Of a DNA stretch of 64,000 nucleotides, positions 35,480 through 44,622 are shown one piece after another. Position 1 is the first letter of the stretch. Every line of letters starts with the position of its first letter. The stretch covers positions 109,678 to 173,677 of the forward strand of contig CAJUOK010000001.1 of NCBI GenBank assembly GCA_910588015.1. Direction: 5' to 3'. This stretch comes from an uncultured Christensenellaceae bacterium (GTDB lineage: Bacteria > Bacillota > Clostridia > Christensenellales > UBA3700). Position numbers and translations under genes: made by a program. The notes under the pieces were generated by a model that was not told the origin of the DNA, did no database searches, and was given only the letters and a program-made list of their open reading frames with translations.

Positions 35480-38062
35480 ATGGACGAAAAGAAAGATAAT
35501 ATATTGGATATGCTCGACAAGACCAACGTCGTAGAAATAGACGCTGTTCACGAGATGAAAAAATCTTTTATAGCTTACGCTATGGCGGTCAACGTATCGA
35601 GAGCTATTCCCGACGTAAGAGACGGTCTAAAGCCTGTTCACAGAAGAATTTTGTATGCAATGAACGAGCTCGGACTCACCTCCGACAAGCCTTTCCGTAA
35701 GTGCGCGCTTATTGTCGGCGACGTGCTAGGTAAATATCACCCGCACGGCGATTCGTCGGTTTACGACGCGCTTGTAAGATTGGCGCAAGACTTTTCGATA
35801 AGATGTACGCTTGTTGACGGACACGGCAACTTCGGTTCTGTCGACGGAGACCCTGCGGCTGCATACCGTTATACGGAAGCGAGATTAAGTAAAATAGCCG
35901 ACGAAATGACGAGGGGCATAGACAAGAAAACCGTGGATTTTTATCCCAACTTCGACGACACGAGAGAACAGCCGGTCGTATTGCCTTCGCGTTTCCCCAA
36001 TTTGCTTGTCAACGGTTCCGACGGTATAGCGGTGGGTATGGCGACGTCAATTCCTCCGCACAATCTGGGGGAAGTAATAGACGGCACCGTGGCGCTGCTT
36101 GAAAATCCCGAAATGGATATAGAACAGCTTATGGATTATATCCCTGCGCCCGACTATCCTACGGGAGCGTATATAATGGGCGGCGGCGGTATAAAGAAAG
36201 CTTACCGCACGGGCAGAGGTAACTGTATAATAAGAGCCAAAGCCGAGATAGAAGAAAACGAGCACAGCGGCAAGTCTAAAATAACAATTACCGAGATTCC
36301 TTATCAAGTCAATAAGGCGAAGCTTATAGAAAATATGGCGGAGCTTGTAAAGCAAAAGAGAATAGAGGGTATCTCCGATATCCACGAGCTTTCCGATAAA
36401 GACGGTATGAGAGTGGTTGTCGACGTCAAGAAAGACGCCAATCCGCAAGTCGTGCTAAATATGCTTTATAAGCACACGCAATTGCAGATTTCTCATTCTA
36501 TGATAATGCTTGCGCTTGTGGACGGCACGCCAAAGATACTCAACCTCAAACAAATGCTTGAGGAATATATAAAGCACCAAAAGTCCGTTATTGTAAGAAG
36601 AACGCAATTCGACCTCGATAAAGCTTTGGAGAGAGAACACATATTGCTTGGTCTCGTCAAGGCTTTGACAAATATCGACGAGGTAATCGAGACTATCAAG
36701 AAATCGAAAGACAGACAGTCGGCTATCGAAAATCTTATGAATAATTTCGAATTATCCGATAAGCAGGCGATAGCAATTCTCGAAATGCGTTTGCAAAGAC
36801 TTACTGCATTGGAAGTAGAGAAGATACAGGAAGAACTTGCGGAATTGGAAAAGACAATAGCCGATTTGCGCGATATATTGGCAAAACCCGAAAGAGTGGT
36901 TGAAATAATCAAGACGGAACTTTTGGAAATCAAAGACAGATACAACGACAAGCGTCGCAGCGAAATCACTTATGATTATTCGGATATAGATATCGAAGAT
37001 TTGATAGAAGTAGAAGACGTTATTTTGTCAATTACTCACAACGGTTATATCAAGCGTATGCCTGTCGATGAGTATAAAGCTCAACGTCGCGGCGGCGTGG
37101 GTATATCGGCGCATAAGACCAAAGAAGAAGATTTTGTCGAGAACGTTATTACGACGTCTACTCACGACAACATACTTTTCTTCTCCAACAAAGGCAAAGT
37201 ATACCGCACCAAGGGTTATCAGATACCCGAGGCAAGCAGAACGTCAAAGGGCAGAGCAATCGTCAACCTTCTCAATCTCGAGTCGGGCGAAGTCATCAAC
37301 GCATACGTTCCCGTGCCGAAAGACAGTCAAGGTTTCTTGATGCTTGCGACAAAGCAAGGACTTATCAAAAAGACGACATTAGACGAGTACGTGCGCATAA
37401 ATAGCAACGGTAAGAAAGCCATAACCTTTGCAAGCGAAGACGACGAGCTCATCGGAGTACAGCTCACCAGCGGTCACGACGAAATTATTATGGCGTCCAG
37501 CGGCGGCAAGTGTATAAGATTCAGCGAAGAAGATATCAGACCTACGGGCAGAACAAGTATGGGCGTCAAGTCCATAAGACTCGACAAGGGTGAAGTAGTC
37601 GTCGATATGACCAAGGTCAAAGAAGACTGCGAAGTGTTGACAATTACGGAGAACGGATACGGCAAGCGTACCGACATAAGCGAATACAGACTGCAAGCCA
37701 GAGCCGGCAGCGGTATCAAGGTCGGCGTGCTCAACGACAAGACGGGCAACGTGGTCAATCTCAAGCTTGTACATCCCACTGAAGACGACGTTATGATAAT
37801 CGCCGACAACGGTATTATTATCAGAATAAAAGCAGAGGAAATCTCCAAAATAGGAAGAAACACTCAAGGCGTCAAAGTTATGAGAATGAAAGACAGCGCG
37901 TCGAGAGTCGTCGCCTTTACAATTGTTCCTCACCAAGAAGACGAAGAACAGACGGCAGAAAATACCTCGGCAGACGGCAACTCCGCGACGGAAAACGCAG
38001 AAGCGATTACGCAAAGCGTTGCTACCGAAAATCAAGACAGCAATCCGACCGACGGAGAGTAA
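35480..38062 (+). CDS. gyrA: DNA gyrase subunit A
   Basis: GyrA forms the DNA-cleaving core of gyrase. The 860-residue product has AIPDVRDGLKPVHRRILYAM, the quinolone-determining stretch KYHPHGDSSVYDALVRLAQ (Ser92 and Asp96, equal to E. coli Ser83 and Asp87, i.e. the unmutated state), and AAAYRYTEARL with catalytic Tyr131. The C-terminal beta-pinwheel starts near residue 510 and includes a GyrA-box-like QRRGGVGIS. A Glu/Asn/Ser-rich tail of about 45 residues follows. It sits 11 bp after gyrB with GGGGG near its start and is intact, unlike gyrB. Confidence 0.97.
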   Translation: MDEKKDNILDMLDKTNVVEIDAVHEMKKSFIAYAMAVNVSRAIPDVRDGLKPVHRRILYAMNELGLTSDKPFRKCALIVGDVLGKYHPHGDSSVYDALVRLAQDFSIRCTLVDGHGNFGSVDGDPAAAYRYTEARLSKIADEMTRGIDKKTVDFYPNFDDTREQPVVLPSRFPNLLVNGSDGIAVGMATSIPPHNLGEVIDGTVALLENPEMDIEQLMDYIPAPDYPTGAYIMGGGGIKKAYRTGRGNCIIRAKAEIEENEHSGKSKITITEIPYQVNKAKLIENMAELVKQKRIEGISDIHELSDKDGMRVVVDVKKDANPQVVLNMLYKHTQLQISHSMIMLALVDGTPKILNLKQMLEEYIKHQKSVIVRRTQFDLDKALEREHILLGLVKALTNIDEVIETIKKSKDRQSAIENLMNNFELSDKQAIAILEMRLQRLTALEVEKIQEELAELEKTIADLRDILAKPERVVEIIKTELLEIKDRYNDKRRSEITYDYSDIDIEDLIEVEDVILSITHNGYIKRMPVDEYKAQRRGGVGISAHKTKEEDFVENVITTSTHDNILFFSNKGKVYRTKGYQIPEASRTSKGRAIVNLLNLESGEVINAYVPVPKDSQGFLMLATKQGLIKKTTLDEYVRINSNGKKAITFASEDDELIGVQLTSGHDEIIMASSGGKCIRFSEEDIRPTGRTSMGVKSIRLDKGEVVVDMTKVKEDCEVLTITENGYGKRTDISEYRLQARAGSGIKVGVLNDKTGNVVNLKLVHPTEDDVMIIADNGIIIRIKAEEISKIGRNTQGVKVMRMKDSASRVVAFTIVPHQEDEEQTAENTSADGNSATENAEAITQSVATENQDSNPTDGE

Positions 38063-38093
38063 AAACAGCGTTTAGCAAAATCAAAATATACAG

Positions 38094-38168
38094 ATAGCGT
38101 ATCTTTGTGCTATGACCCGCAAAAGTGAAATTAACAAGAGGGGCATTTCATAAGATACGCTATTTTTT
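38094..38168 (+). terminator. Long-loop terminator after gyrA
   Basis: 12-bp stem ATAGCGTATCTT / AAGATACGCTAT encloses 46 nt and is followed by six T. Inside, ATGaCCC can pair with GGGgCAT, so the whole forms an extended structured 3' end. Confidence 0.7.
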
Positions 38169-38279
38169 ATTAAAGAGCGTACATAAAGTATTAGATTTAT
38201 GATAAGCGCGATAATATTAAACATAAAAAGGTATTGATTATAAATAAATTCAATTATAATATATAGGGCGGGGGATTTT

Positions 38280-39671
38280 ATGAAAAAATTTTTGCTATTA
38301 TTTTTAATTTGTTGTTTGGCGGTAAGTCCTTTATTGGCGCTGTCGGGCTGTTCGATGTCGTCGACTCCAAATGAGATTTCTCATAATTTTGAAAACGTTG
38401 CAAAAGGTTATACCGTCGATTCGAAAAAAGGCGGCGAGGGAGACTCTATTACCTTTACGTTCGATTCTCAAAAGACTTTTAACAGCATTGTTATTAAAGA
38501 AAAAGGCGACAATATTACCGATTACGAATTGTATGTAAACGGCGAAATGCTTTACAAGAGCGATTTTATAGGTAAATATAAATACTGTTCGCACAAAACT
38601 GTTACGGCGAGTAGCGTAAGTCTCAAAGTTATCTCTTGCGACAGTCAATGGAGTATAAAGGATTTTGAAGCTTATAATATAGGCAAGACGGCAAAAGAAG
38701 ACTTTGAAGTAATGTCATATATTCTTGTCGACAGAGCTTATACGCTTACGCAAGAAGCAGCCGACCTTATGAGTCACACAACGCAGTTTAATGTGTTCGG
38801 CAGTTTGTATCTTGATAAGGACGGACATCTGCACTTTCAAGATTATTTGTTTGACGGTAAAAGCGTCGACGGAAAAGAAGTTTTGAAAAAAGCAGTGCAA
38901 AATATACGCCAATATAATCCTAATGCAAAAATAGTTTATACGATACTTGGCAATTTGGACATAACAGGCGACGGCTTGGACACTCAAGACAGACACAGCA
39001 AAGCTATGGGAGACAATGCCGATACGCTGATAAAAGAATGTCTTGACGTAATGGAAGAATACGGTTTCGACGGCATATCTTTTGATTATGAATATCCGTA
39101 TACCAGAAAAGCGAATACCGTTTACGGTAAATTCTTGGAAAAGCTGAAGAAAGCTATGCCCGAAGGAAAAACATTGAGCGCAGCGTTCAGCGTTTGGAAT
39201 TTTTCGTTTAGCGGAGGCTTTCCCATTAAAAAACTCGATTATATCGATAGCATAGAAATTATGACTTACGACGGTTATGACGAAAGGGGTAATCACTCGT
39301 CATTCTATGAAATGTGCGCAAACGCAATGTTTGAGTTGCAAAATAAGGGAATAGATATGAGCAAAGTTCATCTCGGACTTCCTTTTTATTCCAGACCCGC
39401 CGACGCAGCTGCATATTGGGGCGTTTATGCGCAAGCGGCAAAAAAACTCGGCGTGTGGAAAAATAGTATCTTAGAGGAAATTAATATCGACGGAAAAGTA
39501 TTTCAACAGACGTGCTATTATAATTGCAGACAGATGATTTACGACAAAACTTGTTACGCGTTGGATATAGGTTTGGGAGGAGTGATGATTTGGCATTATT
39601 CTTGCGATACGACAGACAGCGAGCTGTCGCTATACGGCGCGATAAGTCAAGCAATATCGTCGCGAAGGTAA
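38280..39671 (+). CDS. GH18-family glycoside hydrolase, lipoprotein
   Basis: The 463-residue precursor has a type II signal peptide with lipobox LSGC (Cys24), so it would be anchored outside the membrane. Residues about 30-135 look like a beta-sandwich binding domain. From about 140 the protein is a TIM-barrel of GH18, with the catalytic signature FDGISFDYEYP (family DGxDxDxE; Glu is the acid/base), SIEIMTYDGYD and a late GVMIWHYSCD strand supplying the active-site Trp. GH18 enzymes cut beta-1,4 GlcNAc links in chitin, N-glycans or peptidoglycan, and relatives act in spore lysis; which applies is unclear. It has its own GC-rich ribosome binding site and terminator. Confidence 0.85.
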   Translation: MKKFLLLFLICCLAVSPLLALSGCSMSSTPNEISHNFENVAKGYTVDSKKGGEGDSITFTFDSQKTFNSIVIKEKGDNITDYELYVNGEMLYKSDFIGKYKYCSHKTVTASSVSLKVISCDSQWSIKDFEAYNIGKTAKEDFEVMSYILVDRAYTLTQEAADLMSHTTQFNVFGSLYLDKDGHLHFQDYLFDGKSVDGKEVLKKAVQNIRQYNPNAKIVYTILGNLDITGDGLDTQDRHSKAMGDNADTLIKECLDVMEEYGFDGISFDYEYPYTRKANTVYGKFLEKLKKAMPEGKTLSAAFSVWNFSFSGGFPIKKLDYIDSIEIMTYDGYDERGNHSSFYEMCANAMFELQNKGIDMSKVHLGLPFYSRPADAAAYWGVYAQAAKKLGVWKNSILEEINIDGKVFQQTCYYNCRQMIYDKTCYALDIGLGGVMIWHYSCDTTDSELSLYGAISQAISSRR

Positions 39672-39677
39672 TTAAAA

Positions 39678-39699
39678 AGCGGAGTTGAAAAACTCCGCT
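39678..39699 (+). terminator. Terminator after the GH18 gene
   Basis: AGCGGAGTT / AACTCCGCT 9-bp stem with a GAAA tetraloop, followed by GAATTTTTATTT. Confidence 0.85.
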
Positions 39700-39723
39700 G
39701 AATTTTTATTTGATATTGAATAT

Positions 39724-40068
39724 TTATTTCAAAAGAAACAAAGCTACGAATGCGCATAGAGCTATCAAAGCGGTGAATCCCAACGTAATGCTTTGCAATA
39801 TTATCTGCGTGACGGAGTGTCTGTCGATTTGTCTCATACGTCGTACGTTTTCGGCTTTGATTTTGAGCTCTAATTGTCTTTCGTCAAGCTTGACGAGTTT
39901 GTAATACTTAAAACCTTTGATATCGTTGCCGGTTTTGACAAAGCCTTCGGGTAAAGCGCCGATACTTTTCAATTTTTCTTCGCAAATTTTTTGTTCGTCT
40001 TCTGTCGCAGGTATCAAACCCATTTCAAATTGTTCGCCGAATTCATCGTAAGCTTTTATCTTCTTCAT
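39724..40068 (-). CDS. Hypothetical protein with C-terminal membrane helix
   Basis: The 114-residue product is not recognised. ATG 40068 is chosen because GGAGGAT lies just before it; a longer frame runs back into the glucokinase gene. Residues 1-60 are acidic and soluble, with a cytoplasmic look. A basic KIKAENVRRMRQIDRHS segment follows, and one hydrophobic helix ends the chain (about 88-113). The topology suggests a tail-anchored protein. It lies 16 bp after glcK in the same direction, so the two are probably co-transcribed. Confidence 0.6.
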   Translation of the reverse strand: MKKIKAYDEFGEQFEMGLIPATEDEQKICEEKLKSIGALPEGFVKTGNDIKGFKYYKLVKLDERQLELKIKAENVRRMRQIDRHSVTQIILQSITLGFTALIALCAFVALFLLK

Positions 40069-40084
40069 ATTTTCTATCCTCCAA

Positions 40085-41038
40085 TCAAAGAGCAAGAGCG
40101 GCAGCGCCGAGTATGCCTGCGTCGTTCTTTAGACTTGCGGTCTTGACTTCGATAGTCGGATTGAATTTCGCGCCGAATCTGCCTTCATTCACGGCTTTGC
40201 TGATAGGAACGGTCAAATATTCTTTTTCGTTGCTTATACCGCCGCCTATAAGAATTGCTTCGGGGCAGAATACGTTGACGAGATTTACAAGTCCGCAAGT
40301 TATGTAGCTCATATAATTGTTTACGACTTCCTGTCCCGCTTTGTCGCCGAGTTTTGCCGCGCCGAAAGCCGTCTTGCCGGACACCTTGCCTTCCTCTTGA
40401 GCAAGTTTGTGCATAATGCTGTCGGGATATTTTTCCATTGCTTCTTTTGTCTGACGCATAAGAGCGGTAGCCGAAGCGTAAGTTTCCCAACAGCCGCGCT
40501 GTCCGCAATTGCACATCGGAGCGTCTTGCGAAGTGTTGATTACCATATGACCGCCTTCCGCGCCTGCGCACTCTCTGCCTTCAAATAGCTTGCCGTCAAT
40601 AATAAATCCTGTTCCCACGCCAGTGCCCAAGGTGACGAATACTATGTCGTTATATCCTTTGCCCGCGCCGAAAACAAGTTCGCCTAGTGCCGCGCAGTTG
40701 GCGTCATTGTTTATGTAAATCGGAATATCAAAATATTTTTTGAGCTCGTCCACTACTGGTACTTTTTCCAAAGCTATATTGTTGCTGTATCTGATTATAC
40801 CTTTTTTCGAATCTATAGAACCCGGTTGACCGATGCCAATTCCTTTGACGTCGCAAAGAGATATTTTCGCGCCTTCGATAACAAGGTCTATCACCTTTTT
40901 GATATCTTCGCTGATACTGTAATCAGCAGTATATTTCTCCGCGGTTGGAATAGATGTTTTAAAGATGATTTCTCCGTTTAGCGCGACGGCTCCGCCTTTA
41001 ATGCTCATACCGCCTACGTCAATACCTATCAAATACAT
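40085..41038 (-). CDS. glcK: ROK-family glucokinase
   Basis: The 317-residue product would phosphorylate glucose with ATP to feed glycolysis. It has the ATP-binding start IGIDVGGMSIKGG, the second phosphate motif FVTLGTGVGTGFI, and the ROK region EGGHMV followed by the zinc-binding cluster CNCGQRGCWETYAS. NNDANCAALGE includes the catalytic Asp. Length and motifs match ROK glucokinases of Bacillota; a regulator is excluded because no helix-turn-helix domain precedes the kinase. Related sugars such as N-acetylmannosamine cannot be ruled out. Confidence 0.88.
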   Translation of the reverse strand: MYLIGIDVGGMSIKGGAVALNGEIIFKTSIPTAEKYTADYSISEDIKKVIDLVIEGAKISLCDVKGIGIGQPGSIDSKKGIIRYSNNIALEKVPVVDELKKYFDIPIYINNDANCAALGELVFGAGKGYNDIVFVTLGTGVGTGFIIDGKLFEGRECAGAEGGHMVINTSQDAPMCNCGQRGCWETYASATALMRQTKEAMEKYPDSIMHKLAQEEGKVSGKTAFGAAKLGDKAGQEVVNNYMSYITCGLVNLVNVFCPEAILIGGGISNEKEYLTVPISKAVNEGRFGAKFNPTIEVKTASLKNDAGILGAAALAL

Positions 41039-41254
41039 AAATTGCTCCTTTGTCTATATAGTATGCAGTGTTTTGAATACTATTCTTGTACTTTAATTAT
41101 TATACAATAAGGGCGTAAAATTTGCAATGTTTTGCATTATCATTTTACATATGTTTTGCAAAATAGTTATTATTATTTTGTATAAAAAAATAACATTTAA
41201 TTTGCAATATGTAGCAAGTTCAATTATTTAAAATAAATTTTACATTATACAAAT

Positions 41255-41298
41255 GTTACTCATTGAGTGTTGATAAATAAGTAACTTTTTATTATAAT
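41255..41298 (+). promoter_or_regulatory. Promoter and candidate controller operator of the second restriction-modification system
   Basis: TTGATA (41270-41275), 17-bp spacer, TATAAT (41293-41298). An inverted GTTACT (41255-41260) / AGTAAC (41280-41285) pair brackets the -35 box, the usual placement for a controller-protein site. The rest of the gap 41039-41254 is AT-rich with no gene. Confidence 0.6.
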
Positions 41299-41322
41299 AT
41301 TAACGCTTTTAGGAGTTGAATT

Positions 41323-41526
41323 ATGATTGAAGAAAAGGTTGGCAATAGGATTAAAGAATTGCGTAACAGGCTTGGAATAAGTCAAGAAGAATTAGGATTT
41401 CGTTCGGGTGTGCATAGGACGTATATAGCTAGCCTTGAAGTAGGCAAAAGAAACATATCTATTGCAACATTGTATAAAATAGTTAAAGCGCTTGATATAT
41501 CGTTAAGTGAATTTTTTGACTTTTAG
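41323..41526 (+). CDS. Xre-family HTH regulator, probable controller protein
   Basis: The 67-residue product is one Cro/C1 helix-turn-helix domain: RNRLGISQEELGFRSGVHRTYIASLEVGKRN holds the recognition helix, with the conserved LSEFF end. Restriction controller proteins (C.AhdI type) often carry the same HRTYI.xxE.GxRN pattern. It is first in the operon with the HNH nuclease 17 bp downstream, and has AGGAG before its ATG. It is not closely similar to the controller at 15825. Confidence 0.85.
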   Translation: MIEEKVGNRIKELRNRLGISQEELGFRSGVHRTYIASLEVGKRNISIATLYKIVKALDISLSEFFDF

Positions 41527-41543
41527 AAAAGGAAGAGATTTAA

Positions 41544-42143
41544 ATGACAAAAACCGAATTATTTATTAAGTTGGCTCAACCGAATGAAAGCGGTGTAAGT
41601 CGTTGGGTGGATATCTCTGAATTTACCGGGGAATATGCTTGTTTGACTTTCGGAAACGGGGCATCTTGGGCAAGAAAGGAGTCAATATTAGCAAAAAAAT
41701 ATAATATAGAATTCGACAAAGATAAGACAAAAGGCAATTGTATCGATAGATTAAGACTAAACGGTTTTAACAATGGAGACTACTCTCAATATATTCGTGC
41801 AGATATAAAAAGAGCAATTAAGTCGCAACGTTGCGTAGTTCTCGGCACATCAAATCCAGAAGTGGATCATAAAAACGGAATGAAGAATGAAAGTAGAGTG
41901 ATGCGAAACGAAGCCCAGCGATTGGAGGATTTTCAACCGTTAAGTAAGGCTGCGAATGATGCGAAAAGACAATTTTGCAAGGAGTGTAGACAAACAAGAG
42001 TGCGCTTTGACGCAAAACGATTGGGATACCCAATATCATATTATTGCGGCAAAGCAACTCATAATTTTGAAGAAAATGCTTGCGAGGGTTGTTATTGGAA
42101 CGACATAATGGAATTTAAAAGACATTTAACTGAGAAAAAATAA
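41544..42143 (+). CDS. HNH-type restriction endonuclease
   Basis: The 199-residue protein shows a metal-finger nuclease core: EVDHKNGMKNE (the H-N-like catalytic segment) at about residues 110-120, RLEDFQPLSKAANDAKRQ with the later Asn, and zinc-type cysteine pairs CKEC (about 152-155) and CEGC (about 185-188). Position after a controller gene and opposite a DNA adenine methyltransferase supports a type II nuclease. The first 100 residues probably carry the site recognition. Its stop shares one base with the next start (TAATG). Specificity unknown. Confidence 0.75.
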   Translation: MTKTELFIKLAQPNESGVSRWVDISEFTGEYACLTFGNGASWARKESILAKKYNIEFDKDKTKGNCIDRLRLNGFNNGDYSQYIRADIKRAIKSQRCVVLGTSNPEVDHKNGMKNESRVMRNEAQRLEDFQPLSKAANDAKRQFCKECRQTRVRFDAKRLGYPISYYCGKATHNFEENACEGCYWNDIMEFKRHLTEKK

Positions 42144-42784
42144 TGATAAAAATTTTAGAAAACGATTTGAAAGAGTGCTTAAAATTAATAAGTGCAAATT
42201 GGAAAATGCAAAATAACCGTTCGGATATAAGAACTAATTTCATATATAACTGTAACACTCTTAAAGAATGTTTAAATCAAATATCTATAAATAATGTCGA
42301 TAAAGATTATGCGCTTCATCGCTGGTATAATTATATGACCTCTATTGCTTGTGAATATTTATTTTGCGATTATGGCGCAGTTCACGAAAAAGATATTTAT
42401 AATCACAATGTAGACATTTATATTAATGACATTCCATTTGACGTAAAAGTCACCGTTTATCCGGCAAAATTATCTGAGAAACCGTATGATTTAAAAACGC
42501 GTATGGGGAAAAACAAAATGATTGAATGGTTTTATGCTAACCAATCCCAACAATCAAGAAAACAACTGCTCAATAGAATATATATAGTTTGCGATGGAGA
42601 CAATCAAGAGGAAAACTTAAAGATGAAAAGTGATTTTAATATATTAAGAGAACGTATAAGCGCGTTTATGGATTATTCATTACAAAATGGGATCAATAAA
42701 GTACAAATCAAAGATGAAGGAATTATATATAAACTTTATAGCGACATAATTTATATTTCATATAACATAGTAGAAAAGCAGTAA
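42143..42784 (+). CDS. Unknown protein of a restriction-modification locus, possible PD-(D/E)xK nuclease fold
   Basis: I do not recognise this 213-residue product. It is cytoplasmic with no membrane helix. The segment HNVDIYINDIPFDVKVTVYP gives Asp91, then Asp100-Val-Lys102 on the next strand, and Glu71 lies on the preceding helix. That is the spacing expected of a PD-(D/E)xK nuclease active site. Its ATG overlaps the HNH gene stop by one base, so it belongs to the same operon. It may be a second nuclease subunit, an accessory restriction factor or a standalone nuclease. Confidence 0.6.
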   Translation: MIKILENDLKECLKLISANWKMQNNRSDIRTNFIYNCNTLKECLNQISINNVDKDYALHRWYNYMTSIACEYLFCDYGAVHEKDIYNHNVDIYINDIPFDVKVTVYPAKLSEKPYDLKTRMGKNKMIEWFYANQSQQSRKQLLNRIYIVCDGDNQEENLKMKSDFNILRERISAFMDYSLQNGINKVQIKDEGIIYKLYSDIIYISYNIVEKQ

Positions 42785-42789
42785 CATAA

Positions 42790-43830
42790 TCACATATTAC
42801 CTTTTACCAAACAATGTAAATATTCAGTCGTAACGTTTGATTTTGTTTCTCTTGCGTTATCTGCTTTAAAACGACGATGAGCCTTGATAAATAAATCATA
42901 TTTTCCGTATTTTTTCATAATTTTTTCTATGGTTTCACGAGATAAAAGCCCTTCATTATTGTAACTCAAAAATATATATTTGAATTTAGCGTTTTTAATA
43001 AGTTCATCCATTGCTTTTTCCACTTTGCTTTTAATACAAAAAACGCTCTTTTGGCTTAAGTATTCTCTCAAACCTGTTTTGCCGTGAATGACGGGATTAT
43101 CGTATCTCGCAATTGTTTCTAGAATATGATAATTTGTACAGTATTGTCTTGCATTGTAAGGCGGGTCCAAATATAGAACATCGCCGGATATATGTTTTAT
43201 AAGATCGCATATATCGCTATTATAGACACTACATTTAACTTTACCGGGCATAATAGGAAGAGGTTCAAGCTGCATTTCTTTAAGCGCAGATTTTTTTAAC
43301 TTTTTCAAATACGCCCCATAAACAGATGCAGTATTAGCATATTTATCAATACTATTTATTAGCGAACCTAGCAAAAAGAAGTACTCATTTTCTGTAATTT
43401 CATTTTTATTATATTTTTCTTCTATTGCAATTCTAATTGCATCGCATTTTTTTGCGTTGTAATCAGTAAAATACATACGCCGAAATTCTTGACCTTCAGT
43501 ACCCTCAAAGCAGTAGTTATTATAAATAAAGCCTTCCACACCTTCAATATTGTTTAATTCCCAAATAAGAGTATGGCATCTATCTTTATTGAGGTTGCCG
43601 TTATTTTCTATCATATGTTTGGTAATGACATAGCTGTAATATTGAATATCGTTTGCTATAATGGAATATCCGCTTTGCTTAAAAGAACCGCTTACCACTC
43701 CGGTGCCAGCGAACAAATCCGCTAATATCATTTCAGAGGGGTTACGAGACTCATAATTTTTCTCTAAAATTTTTGATATAGAGGATTGTAAAAAATCAAT
43801 TAGAGAATATTTAGAGCCAATATAATTCAT
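42790..43830 (-). CDS. DNA adenine (N6) methyltransferase, D12 class
   Basis: The 346-residue enzyme would methylate N6 of adenine in the site cut by the convergent nuclease. It opens MNYIGSKYSLIDFL, the D12-class start. Motif I is LADLFAGTGVVSGSFKQSG with the SAM-binding glycines. Motif IV is LYLDPPYNARQYCTNYH (DPPY catalytic), and a late motif is IFLSYNNEGLL. The order is that of the alpha group (Dam-like). It points towards the nuclease operon, 5 bp apart at the 3' ends, an arrangement that separates methylase and nuclease control. Confidence 0.9.
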   Translation of the reverse strand: MNYIGSKYSLIDFLQSSISKILEKNYESRNPSEMILADLFAGTGVVSGSFKQSGYSIIANDIQYYSYVITKHMIENNGNLNKDRCHTLIWELNNIEGVEGFIYNNYCFEGTEGQEFRRMYFTDYNAKKCDAIRIAIEEKYNKNEITENEYFFLLGSLINSIDKYANTASVYGAYLKKLKKSALKEMQLEPLPIMPGKVKCSVYNSDICDLIKHISGDVLYLDPPYNARQYCTNYHILETIARYDNPVIHGKTGLREYLSQKSVFCIKSKVEKAMDELIKNAKFKYIFLSYNNEGLLSRETIEKIMKKYGKYDLFIKAHRRFKADNARETKSNVTTEYLHCLVKGNM

Positions 43831-43914
43831 AAATTTACCTTAAAATATAATTCATTTACATAATAGCATTTTTTTTAAAAACAGTAAAGCAGATAAACTC
43901 ATTTGTCAACTATG

Positions 43915-44622
43915 TCAAACGTGGAATTTTTTCTTTAATTCAGATATAAGAGTTTTTCTGCCGAGTATGCAGCAGAAGATTATCACAGTAGTGGATATGC
44001 AAGCCGCCGTGACTGCCATTGCGGGATGAACTACGACTTTCGCCGCGTAGAGTATGATTGGCAAATATCCCAGTCCCGATATTATCAGAGCGTCTATTAC
44101 CACGCTGCTCCAATATTTTAGAGCTATGGCGGTGTAGATTCCCGTGACTATCGACGCGATTATCAATATCGAAGGCAGTCCGTAATCCCATACCCACGAC
44201 GGGGAATATTCGGGAGCTTGTTTATCGAGTAGATAGTTGACTGTCAAAAGCACAGAAAAGATTCCTACGCCTTGCCAAAAGATTTTAATACCGATGCCGT
44301 TGTTGGATAAAATGGTATTGTGCACAAGAATAAATCCGTATATTACTAATACTCCCACGATTGCAAACCAATATAAATTCGGCGTCGTCAGAATATTTAT
44401 AGGCACGCTCAATATGAAAACCGTCAGCGCAATGCTGAGATAGAGTCTTATTGCCGAAAGTTTCTTGCGTTCTCTTCTTTTAGGCGGTTTTTTCTTTTCG
44501 GGATAGGCCTTGGGTAAGTCATAAGGCATATCGACGTCTTTGGGCAAAGACAGTTTTTCGTGGCATAGCGGACATATTTTGCTATCGCAGGTTATTTCGA
44601 CGTTGCAGTATTTACAGCGCAT
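43915..44622 (-). CDS. Zinc-ribbon membrane protein, DUF6320-like
   Basis: The 235-residue product begins with a zinc ribbon (CKYCNVEITCDSKICPLC, two CxxC pairs within residues 3-20), a Pro/Lys-rich linker, and then about six membrane helices from residue 60 onwards. This layout matches DUF6320 proteins, which are commonly found beside the condensation-like acyltransferase seen upstream here; the two genes overlap by 11 bp. A role in making or moving an acylated envelope compound is a guess from that pairing only. Confidence 0.7.
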   Translation of the reverse strand: MRCKYCNVEITCDSKICPLCHEKLSLPKDVDMPYDLPKAYPEKKKPPKRRERKKLSAIRLYLSIALTVFILSVPINILTTPNLYWFAIVGVLVIYGFILVHNTILSNNGIGIKIFWQGVGIFSVLLTVNYLLDKQAPEYSPSWVWDYGLPSILIIASIVTGIYTAIALKYWSSVVIDALIISGLGYLPIILYAAKVVVHPAMAVTAACISTTVIIFCCILGRKTLISELKKKFHV

